Origin: Pycnococcus provasolii
Taxonomy: Eukaryota > Chlorophyta > Pseudoscourfieldiophyceae > Pseudoscourfieldiales
Length of the DNA: 64,000 nucleotides
Assembly: GCA_049487715.1 (NCBI GenBank)
Contig: CP150586.1
Location: forward strand, 124,001 to 188,000
Direction: 5' to 3'
Part shown: positions 46,101-53,302 of the stretch, one piece after another
Layout of the letters: each line of letters opens with the position of its first letter
Position numbering within the stretch: the first letter of the stretch is position 1
Translations under genes and position numbers: made by a program
The notes under the pieces: generated by a model
Told to the model about the DNA's origin: nothing
Databases searched by the model: none
The model's input: only the letters and a program-made list of their open reading frames with translations

Positions 46101-48041
46101 GAGTTTGCGTGGGAAGTAAATTGTCACGCCTGTCGTCGACGAAGGAATGTCGTCGCGCTTGGCATAAACGAGAACGGCGTCGTTGTAGGCAGAAAGAGCC
46201 TTCCCAGCAGCTTCAGAGCAGCAGTCCACGATGGAAGACGTGCGTGTTTGAGACAGCTCTTTGAGAAAGCTGCCTAGATCGACAAGGTTCGCTTCGAATC
46301 CACCCTCAGGAATCTGGAGCACGTACGAGCGCTGTACGGCGATCGAAATGCCCACGAGAGCGGCATCGACGCGCTGCAGAGCGTACTGAAGAGGGTTGAG
46401 CGTTTCGTCATCGGTACTGGTGTAAGGGCAGTCGTCGTCGTCGTCCTTGGCGTCGGCGTCATCCGTGCAAGCGGCGAATGAGTAGAACAGCTCGCTGCCC
46501 TGTGCGACAAGAGACGGCACGGCGTCAGGACACGATCCCGCATCGACGAAGCACCATGACATGCAGCACCACTCGCCAAGTCCATGTGGACCCCACCACG
46601 CGTCACAATTTTCTTGGTCCCAATTGGAGCAAGATTTACCATAATCTGCTCCATACTTCGCCGTGTTGACGCCATCGTTCGTTCCAACGCACTTGCACGA
46701 AGACGACGACGCTGTTGTTGTGCTCGCGTTTTCTTCTTCGTCGACATCGTCGTCATCATCAGCCTGCGGCGTCGCCTGCATGGATTGCACGTCTTGCTCG
46801 AACTTCGCCCGGAAGGCTTTGAAGTCAATCGCATTGGTAAGTGCCAACACAAGCTGTTTGAAAACCTTCTCGAACACAAGCCACTGCGATGCATCAACGA
46901 GCACCATCGTGCACGGACCTCCGTATTCTGTCTCGTCGCAGTACGGAGTGTAGGTGTTGACCATCATCATGCCCAGGTCACGAGCTGACACAGTTGGATT
47001 TTTGCTGAGATATCCGAAGATGGCTCGGTAGTCCTGGCCTTGTGCAGGTATGGTCATCATCGAGACGGCGACGTAGTCCGCAACACGAACGAACGACGAA
47101 ATGCCCTCGGCAGTGCTCATGTAGCACGCGTCGAAGGCGAGAAGGCTCAGACGATCTTTCGATTCCACGTACGAGTCTGGATACGATGGCACCTTTTCCA
47201 TGGCTTGCAGAGCTGTCGTCGTCGTTGTGTCGTCGTCGTTGTCGTCGGTGGTGGTGGTAGCGGGTATGGGCCACGGTGCCGGACGCGACGAGGCTGCAAG
47301 CAGCGCCCCCGCGTTGTTCTCGTCAGGAGCTGGAGCTTTCTCCGAAAGCCCAGTCACCATCGCACGGTTCATGTTGTCGAGTGTCATCGTCTCCTCGCAC
47401 TTTCCAAACTTTTGTCCTTTTTCGCACTTCCAGTCTAACGAGAAGTTGATCCACCCGTTTCCGTGCGATGACATCCACAGAGCGCGCCTGTCCGTGTCCG
47501 AGCCCAGGTACTCGAAACCCGAGGCGATGAATGATGTGAGTATGTCCGCCTCAGCTGCATTGAGTTCCGGGAACGTCGCGATCTCGCTGATTCTCTCCGC
47601 CGCGAGCTCGACAAGTTTCGCGGAGTACGAAGGTTCCCACGGCTTACCTTCGAGTATCCACGAGCTGGGGAACGACCACGGGCACTGCTTCGTGAACGGC
47701 TTGTATCCCGTCTCGTCGATGAACGCACCCACCGTGAACTGAGCCGAGGAAGAAGGGTCTCCACCCGCTGCTGCTGATGATGTACCATCAGTAGCATTCG
47801 TGGCATTCGTGGAGAGTCCAATGAGCATATTCTCCACATTCTGACGACCACCACAAGCGAGGTTATTGTCTGTGGCGATGAACGCAAGCGCCGTCCATCC
47901 ACGCACAGCATCACCATCACCATCACCCCCCGGAGCATCGGCGGCGGCTGAGAACGTCACACAAAGGCTCAGGAGGGAGAAGCACAAGCACAAACTCAGT
48001 AAAGAAACCATCCTGAAAGGATTAGGAGCACAGACCGCCAT
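43137..48041 (-). CDS. Secreted clostripain-family (C11) cysteine peptidase with three Cys-rich modules
   Basis: 1634 residues. Signal peptide (MVSLLSLCLCFSLLSLCVTFSAA). The peptidase domain begins WTALAFIATDNNL and has the catalytic pair His193 (SSHGNGW) and Cys306 (LLAFDACYMSTAE), the clostripain/gingipain-clan arrangement. Three related Cys-rich modules follow at about residues 449-525, 710-815 and 910-995. Each has CxCxGxNxG, a YG..C..W segment, WG, and WCCxSWC(F/Y)V with a final LFYS. Modules 1 and 2 flank the end of the peptidase-like region. The C-terminal 600 residues are mostly beta-rich and unrecognised, with an acidic insertion. A secreted or wall-associated endopeptidase is inferred. 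The ATG at 48011 is an alternative start just before the signal peptide. Confidence 0.8.
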   Translation of the reverse strand: MAVCAPNPFRMVSLLSLCLCFSLLSLCVTFSAAADAPGGDGDGDAVRGWTALAFIATDNNLACGGRQNVENMLIGLSTNATNATDGTSSAAAGGDPSSSAQFTVGAFIDETGYKPFTKQCPWSFPSSWILEGKPWEPSYSAKLVELAAERISEIATFPELNAAEADILTSFIASGFEYLGSDTDRRALWMSSHGNGWINFSLDWKCEKGQKFGKCEETMTLDNMNRAMVTGLSEKAPAPDENNAGALLAASSRPAPWPIPATTTTDDNDDDTTTTTALQAMEKVPSYPDSYVESKDRLSLLAFDACYMSTAEGISSFVRVADYVAVSMMTIPAQGQDYRAIFGYLSKNPTVSARDLGMMMVNTYTPYCDETEYGGPCTMVLVDASQWLVFEKVFKQLVLALTNAIDFKAFRAKFEQDVQSMQATPQADDDDDVDEEENASTTTASSSSCKCVGTNDGVNTAKYGADYGKSCSNWDQENCDAWWGPHGLGEWCCMSWCFVDAGSCPDAVPSLVAQGSELFYSFAACTDDADAKDDDDDCPYTSTDDETLNPLQYALQRVDAALVGISIAVQRSYVLQIPEGGFEANLVDLGSFLKELSQTRTSSIVDCCSEAAGKALSAYNDAVLVYAKRDDIPSSTTGVTIYFPRKLEAAQGSQVYESLDSSPLLALWRLFLTDVYFPAGEALAEQCAFNEQDTAKVRDRLTVAEKEAQDCACTGVNTGIDESVFGRGFGTSCAAWESQQLDDAGSSLLPLDLEKCNALWGPDAPRAGASVPLGGWCCQSWCYVSRDCPSARLSSASPESLLFYSYSPTDCQSTPDEQCLGRYATSGEDTFEGTEEASSQEKELAEDDEDDDDDDNKIACPGFRLDQSGARLRLTDVTNSSAGAFIHDALKSAFCSTKDSSTEAAVKATQESCPCTGSNTGLDLDTLGTSYGTSCAPWDAGRCESLWGNKTELGNWCCQSWCYVDPLNCSPPGRAQATVAANKLLFYSYETCEDVTAEGADPAAAERFAATCAFADSEVGAKFQSGIADTREECNALMESEPVTEWDLTADAQGGIPLRAYAWSGIRITGVNGSFATRDSATNPDAVSTFEPGESRVLFMIDRPAQVSFFGGAAGATLTQVEGKWSGAYLALYQTGTDPLQTASMASVTVDAGDDIRPVTIRIMYGPRCGAPLNEFVYGRLRMLLNATTLQQVTELKGKPVRPTLEVSHRRVDVEGLEEGAGYAAGFHGGDDDYVYDDSIFEEEEEGDKKEATERSGASDGFFIDVPRARGGAVLPYVLSVPDAHLDSFVQARNKVMRDASAKEGAGDPFQGDDNSQLFFPHTGYSRCHRWREDAPEFGLVPFTLELLGPMIRARSGGKQTIGEWTRVSPKFGEDGDATPSWSVSDEERKVLKVKAPHTFYRALQRSSENTTSEIVVEPELILTAFDQGGGASLATASRTPETGVVAASSALSERRDNPLALMVPIPCPVVLQGKFEGTFSIPGAPAGEVVSDGYVRTEVSEPGSAGSIFVGMLGKKREEEAGFPDGQADSCMTAWCASEASAEGRASGERVFGGYVATAQGACIKWERTETGPLRMSVAMSSSDGTGHTVLECPLSISDQRGEFGVNATLVAVGGQAPTQRWLCEVRGASSSS
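45060..46697 (-). repeat. Three diverged Cys-rich modules within the C11 peptidase gene
   Basis: Module 1 about 46467-46697, module 2 about 45600-45912, module 3 about 45060-45312. The conserved core is WCCxSWCYV preceded by a CxC..N.G segment. Divergence at DNA level is high, so the duplication is old. Confidence 0.75.
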
Positions 48042-48586
48042 TATTGATGGTCAAAGGTGCAGCGTACGGGGGACACCGACCAAATGGGCCGACTTTGTTT
48101 TTCACAAGAAAACAGGCCCCGACCAGATTTCACGTTACAGGGATGTTACGGATCCGGGTGGGATTCGGATCGGAATTTTAGGGATGTGAAATCGGTTCCG
48201 ATTGTTTTTGTTTTGGGCGAGGGGAACTGATCAAAATATCTCCCTCCCGGGGCCGGGGCCGGGGCCCCACCTGTCATTAATAAAGGCACGGGCCACGTTC
48301 GGGGACTGGTCGGTATGGGGCCGATGCATGCCCACTTGCGCCGTTGCGTTGTGGAGCACGTGACCAGGGGCATGCTACTACACCTGGAAAGAAAGATGAT
48401 AGATGAGCGATGAAGCACATAAAGTGTAAGCACGGTGGTGAACGCGTACGCGAGGAAACCCGTGCGTGCGTGCGACGCGACGACGGCTACTATGGCGTGC
48501 GCACTCCGCAGAGGAATGACAAAACAATGGCAGGGCGAAGCCCTAGCCATAAGGGTTGTGTAGATACCCTAACGTTTCTTCCGTTA
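48042..48586. other. Intergenic region, no gene seen
   Basis: Promoter side of the C11 peptidase gene. It holds a CCGGGGCCGGGGCCGGGGCC tract at about 48248 and otherwise unremarkable sequence; open frames here are short and lack domains. Confidence 0.4.
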
Positions 48587-49921
48587 TTACAAATAACCAC
48601 TCAACTCTTCCACAAACCTTCCTCCTAACATCTTGATATCAGATTGATTATGCGCGGGTGTCACGTACTGGATCGTTAACGTGCACACGCCAGCAGTTGT
48701 CGCGCAGTGGCAAATCAAATTTATATCGGGATACGCGCCACCGCATAGCCACGTACGCGTTACCGTCACGCTATCGGATGACGCATATTCGACGCGGCCC
48801 AAGTTGCTGAACGAACACGCCTCGTTCGGAAAGGATGAACACAGCTCAGCGAGCGGAGACTCCGCCCAGCGCGTCGGCGCATCCTTCTCGCTCTTCTCAC
48901 GCGCAAACGGCGTCGCGTGCCACAGAGTCGCCTTGAACTTCTTGAACACGTCGTCGATGTGCGCGTGCTGCTCCGCGTGCGACTTGTTGAGAGGCAACAT
49001 CATGAAAGACGGGCCGAAAATCTGCGAGAGCGCCCTGGCGTACTTCTCACCGAGCGCGGGACGAATGTCGATCGGACCACCGCACACCATCCCCGTCGCA
49101 TCGACAGGCATGCCAAATGGCGCGTACACCGCGGTCGCACCTGCCCACGCAGCGAGGAGCACCGTGTTGATCGACGTGCCGCTCGACTTGGCGGAACTCA
49201 CGAGCGCCGCCGTTTGGTCGGCGTCGAGCGAGATGAAGAGCGAGGCTGAGCCCGTCTGCGCCTCGAAGGCGGCATCCGTACCGGACAGCCCCGCCTTTGC
49301 GCGCTTCGAGAAGACCTCTCCCGCATATGCCCCAAAACCGTCCTCGGATTTGACGCTCTCGGCGGCGAGCATGTCGCGAAGCGTGAGGCGCTCGAGCGCA
49401 GGGTCGAACGGCGGCAGCGCATCTGCGGGATCGGCGAGTAGTTGCAGAAATTCGCTCGCGAACGTCTGCGCGGATCGGCCGTCGAAGAGGACGTGCGTCA
49501 TCAGAAAGTAGAGCACCCACCGCTCGTCAGGGCCGCGCAGCGCAAGAATCTTTGCGAGGGGTGCGTTCGGCCGCGTGTCGACCCAGTTGAGGCACTCCGC
49601 GTTGGCCACCTCGAGCTCGTCCACGGAGAGCGAACTCGAGCGCACGTCGATCGGTATTTCCACGCCCGTCTCGAAGAGCGCCAGAGGGCCGAGCGTCTCA
49701 CCCTCAGGCGGAGTCGCGCGACCGATCGAGCAGCCGAGGAGCGGGTGCCTCGCTTGCATGTTTCGCGCCGTCTCGGCGAATCTGCTTGAAGTGCCTTCGC
49801 TAAGCTTGACGTCGGTGGCGACGAAGACGTTCATGGGCAGCGTATTATCCTTCGCACCTTCTTCGCGGTGCCAGGGCAGTGCGAACGTGCCCTCGAACGC
49901 GGTAAGTTCGCGCATCATCAT
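48587..49921 (-). CDS. Condensation-domain / PapA5-like acyltransferase, stand-alone
   Basis: 444 residues from the ATG cluster at 49921. The catalytic HxxxDG motif is MTHVLFDGRS (His at about 139). The second-half motif SFSNLGRVEY and the double-domain chloramphenicol acetyltransferase-like layout fit the PapA5/alcohol acyltransferase/condensation group better than plant BAHD enzymes, because the DFGWG motif is missing. Such enzymes join CoA- or carrier-bound acyl groups to alcohols or amines; the substrates cannot be told. There is no carrier protein or NRPS/PKS module nearby. The frame is open to 50200 from TTG, and the sequence there is Ser/Arg-rich, so a transit peptide with a start in an upstream exon is possible. 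Confidence 0.75.
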   Translation of the reverse strand: MMMRELTAFEGTFALPWHREEGAKDNTLPMNVFVATDVKLSEGTSSRFAETARNMQARHPLLGCSIGRATPPEGETLGPLALFETGVEIPIDVRSSSLSVDELEVANAECLNWVDTRPNAPLAKILALRGPDERWVLYFLMTHVLFDGRSAQTFASEFLQLLADPADALPPFDPALERLTLRDMLAAESVKSEDGFGAYAGEVFSKRAKAGLSGTDAAFEAQTGSASLFISLDADQTAALVSSAKSSGTSINTVLLAAWAGATAVYAPFGMPVDATGMVCGGPIDIRPALGEKYARALSQIFGPSFMMLPLNKSHAEQHAHIDDVFKKFKATLWHATPFAREKSEKDAPTRWAESPLAELCSSFPNEACSFSNLGRVEYASSDSVTVTRTWLCGGAYPDINLICHCATTAGVCTLTIQYVTPAHNQSDIKMLGGRFVEELSGYL

Positions 49922-50737
49922 CGTCGTCGAATCGGAAGGAGCTTGCGTGTCCCTTGAAAATGCCGATGCCGATGCCGCGAGACGCGATGAGCGCAACCAC
50001 CCCCCACTATGCGTAGTGGTGGCGGCAATGACAGGCACTCCAAGGTAAGCGTAGCCCAACGAGCACTGAGAACTTCTCCGAGAAGAACGAATTCGTCGAA
50101 GTGAGCCAGAGCAAGTTAGATAAGTTCTCCTCCTCCTAACAGGCTTAGTCACGTTCCAACCGGGTGATGGAGCCCAAACAGCGCAACGAGAGTGATGCAA
50201 AACACCACCACCACCACCACCACCTCTCTGCCAGTTGGTCTGAGCAAGTTTTGGAAAACCAACAAATTACAAGAACATACACACACAAAACAAACACACA
50301 ACACACACACACTTCTTAAGCTTAAGCTTAAGGGTCAAGGGAGGGATGTTGCGTTGCGCACAATAATGATGAAAGTGATGATGAAATAATGACAAGTTTG
50401 GATTTGATGGGCGGCCCACCTACCCTAAACCTTTAGTGCCTCGAAGCCCACTGGACTAACCTTAGTACTAGTCCATTTGTACTACATAAGAGTGTGGCCA
50501 CCCCCTTCCGTCCAAACGTGTGCCCGTTGAACGGGGCGTGTTCTCCTGTCGTTCTCGTGGGTTTGGCAGGTCACTAGGGTCCTAAGCTCGGCTGCTACGT
50601 CTTTGTCTCGTCCAAAACGGCCATGTACTCGCTGAGATATCAATTTTCCCAAAACCCTAATCGATTAGGGGTTTGGATTGCCGACCAAATTGGTCGGGCC
50701 CGACTTATTTGGTCGGAGCAGAATCACTGAAAGTTGT

Positions 50738-51526
50738 TTACTCATCATCATCGTCGGTGTCGCACTCAAATTCGTCCTCGGCGCCACCGTTCGCGTCGTC
50801 GGCGTCGGCGTCGTCGTCGCTCTCGTCGTTCGTCAAATCAATCGTCCCCGGAGCGATCCCATAAACTTCCTCCGTGCAGTACCGATCCTCCCATTTGCGC
50901 GACCATTCAACTACCGCCATCTTCCGCTCTCCGGCGAAACGTCGCGCGATAGACATTTTAACATCCCGCCAATATTTCTCGATATCTCCATGAGCTTCTT
51001 GAGGTAGATCACTCGCCTGAGCGCCACGTCGGCTTTCTCTCTCCTGATGACGAACACTTTCGTCTTGCCGAACACGAAGCCGCACTTGCGCTGTTGCGCA
51101 AGGCTCGGCGAACGTCTCGCGGCGTGACGATCAAGGCGATGCGATGCATCTTGTCGTAGATTGCTTTGTTGTTCGAAGTGAAGTGAGCGGTGGTGTTTGC
51201 CTATTATTCCGAACGCGTTCACCTTCTCTTTGTTGCCGCGTAATTTGGCCGTCACGCGCATTACTACGCTCCATGTAAATGCGCTCCCCATCGCCACGTC
51301 GGCAATGAAATGGTCGGCAGTCCAAAACACACTTTAACACAAACCTTCGGATGTGTGCTTGCCTTTGTGCTTCCTCCATTAAGCCCTCCATTAACGGCGC
51401 TGCCGGTCCACGATGCATTTCCTTCCCACGCCTTGAAGTTGTATCCCACAACACGGACTTGGCTAGTTGGCTGGCGTTTCTCCTCAACTTGTTAGCGAGG
51501 TCCGACGGGCGAATCAATCGGACCAA
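50738..51526 (-). pseudogene. Broken ORF cluster, possible transposase remnant
   Basis: Three overlapping minus-strand frames carry protein-like segments: LLRRNASQLAKSVLWDTTS-like, WTADHFIADVAMGSAFTWSVVMRV, AFGIIGKHHRSLHFEQQSN and MSIARRFAGERKMAVVEWSRKWEDRY, the last ending in an acidic Asp-rich tail. They follow one another in order but change frame twice or more. I do not recognise the family; a decayed transposon protein is the most likely reading. Confidence 0.35.
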
Positions 51527-52005
51527 CGATGCATCCCGGGCCCATTTAAATTAATTGCTCGAGCAGTTCTCCTAAAGGACTAAAGGTTTCCGAGGAGGCG
51601 GGCCCAAGCCTCTGAAAGGCTGAAAGGGATGTGATTGATTTGCTAAAGGCTTAGACAAGACAACATACCGAGCTGGAGGAGGTACCATAGCTGGAATCCT
51701 GGACCGAGCTGGCAAGCGCAAGCTTTGGCCATGGGTCCCAATTCAGTTGCTTGCTTTCCACATCAGCACGAATACGAAGGGGAGTGGGAGAAGCCTGCCC
51801 TTCCAAATGGTCGAATTGGTCCAACTGGGATGGGAAGAATCCCTCCTTCCATCATCTTTTGCGAATCCGCCGATCGATCACAACGGACTTTTGATTTTGA
51901 TTTTGTCCGGCCTTTTCATTGTTCCCAACCAAAGCTTGGGTGGGCCCCATCAGCTCCCCATCAAACGTGTGATCTGCCGCGCCATCACTGCTCGCTTCAT
52001 CACTG

Positions 52006-52078
52006 GGCGAGAACGGCGTAGCCGGGCGAGTCTTGTAGAGCTTGCACTCGGGCGAGAACGGCGTAGCCGGTCGAGTCT
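52006..52078 (-). repeat. 28-bp dispersed repeat, copies 4 and 5 (reverse orientation)
   Basis: Copies at 52006-52033 and 52051-52078, separated by TGTAGAGCTTGCACTCG; a spacer of similar sequence follows the second copy, suggesting a 45-bp higher-order unit. Confidence 0.85.
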
Positions 52079-52201
52079 TGTAGAGCTTACACTCGGGTCC
52101 CACAAACATATTACGTCGTGAGTGATATCAGTGCCGCCTAAGTTAGTTGCCGGTGTAGTTGCCAGTGTTGGTGTTGGTGAGTGCCTGTGCAGGTTGGTTT
52201 G

Positions 52202-52229
52202 GTGACAGCTGTGTGCTTACAGCTGTCAC
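52202..52229 (+). promoter_or_regulatory. Perfect hairpin ending three bases before a start codon
   Basis: GTGACAGCTGT (52202-52212), loop GTGCTT, ACAGCTGTCAC (52219-52229); the ATG of the thioredoxin-like gene is at 52233. Both arms contain the palindrome ACAGCTGT, so a protein-binding dyad is an alternative to an RNA stem. Confidence 0.55.
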
Positions 52230-52232
52230 TTG

Positions 52233-53153
52233 ATGCTGATGATGATGTCATCGCAGTCTCGTGCGATGGCGGTCTCTTCATCGCCGTCGTCATTGTCACT
52301 GCCACGTCATCGTCGTCGTCGTCGTCTTCCTGCTCTTTTTTTGGCACCTCATCAAAGGCGTTGCTCCTCAGGCTGTGCACTTGCTTCTGCCTCCTCCTCC
52401 TCCTCCTCCTCTGGGCTCAACACGTCGTCGTCATCGTCGTTCGGAGGAATTTACACTGCGACATCAGAAGATGTCGCACTTTACATCCATAAAATTGCCA
52501 ATCTGCACAAACTCTCCTTCAAGAAAATACAAACCATGGCATGGAGATACGGAGTGAACGTCGCGTCGAAGAGCGAAAGGGACGCACGCATCATGGTGGC
52601 GAGAGAAATGATACGCAGACACCTTCCACCAGGAGCTGTGCTGCCAGATGCCATCCTCGACCCGTCGCTCCCTCCTGCCAACCCCATCGTCACGAATCCC
52701 GAAGAATTACACGTCGTGGGAACGGCGCAGTGCGTGACGGACGTCATCGAGCAAATGTACAACCTCAACGAGTCCGCCGTCCTGCTCATAAGCTACAAAC
52801 TCAAAAGCTGCATGGCCTGCAAAGCTATGACGCCCAAGCTGAACAAAGTCGTCAAGGAACTCCACGAGTCGACGGAGGGTGCCGTCAAGCTGCTTCACGT
52901 CGACTGCACTGCACGAACCTGGCCGGCACTTGAGCCTTTTTCTGTACGCGCCTTCCCGTTCTTTCAGACGGCGGACGCCATCAGCGGACTGCACGAAGGT
53001 TTCACGGCAAACCTAAATAGCATCGGAAAAGTCAGGGAGGCTGTGCTGCGCGAGGTGAGCGCGAAAGTCGGCACGTGCGAGCTCGCTTGTGAATTTCCAC
53101 GACCTGAATCCATGCCCGTTGTTCTAGGGTCTATGGACGAGTTGGATATATAG
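52233..53153 (+). CDS. Thioredoxin-fold protein with CMAC redox site, probable plastid protein
   Basis: 306 residues. The N-terminal 70 residues are Ser/Arg/Leu-rich and fit a transit peptide. A helical block (about 75-125; VALYIHKIANLHKLSFKKIQTMAWRYGV) precedes the thioredoxin-like domain: AVLLISYKLKSCMACKAMTPKLNKVVKEL, with Cys193 and Cys196 (C-M-A-C instead of CGPC), LLHVDCTARTW and VRAFPFFQTA; the cis-proline that should sit near the active site is F-P. The tryptophan before the first Cys is replaced by serine. This resembles atypical chloroplast thioredoxins (ACHT/lilium types), but the family is unclear. Its reductase and targets are unknown. ATG 52233 is preferred; ATGs at 52239 to 52245 follow closely. 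Confidence 0.7.
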   Translation: MLMMMSSQSRAMAVSSSPSSLSLPRHRRRRRLPALFLAPHQRRCSSGCALASASSSSSSSGLNTSSSSSFGGIYTATSEDVALYIHKIANLHKLSFKKIQTMAWRYGVNVASKSERDARIMVAREMIRRHLPPGAVLPDAILDPSLPPANPIVTNPEELHVVGTAQCVTDVIEQMYNLNESAVLLISYKLKSCMACKAMTPKLNKVVKELHESTEGAVKLLHVDCTARTWPALEPFSVRAFPFFQTADAISGLHEGFTANLNSIGKVREAVLREVSAKVGTCELACEFPRPESMPVVLGSMDELDI

Positions 53154-53302
53154 ACTAATAACAACCTCCTCATAATCCTCCTCTCTCCGTTTCTTTTTTG
53201 TAAATCCACCCACAGACATTACACAAAGACATCATCATCACGCACAAAAAAACAACAACGCATACACCAACTCCACCACATTATAAAGTTCTTCTACGCA
53301 CT

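Larger units (their letters stand above)
49922..52229. other. Gene-poor interval with a decayed ORF cluster and dispersed repeats
   Basis: Includes (ACC)n and ACACAC runs (50195-50310), AT-richer sequence (50340-50700), a cluster of minus-strand frames at about 50740-51530 that look like pieces of one broken protein, and two copies of the 28-bp repeat at 52006-52078. Confidence 0.4.
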
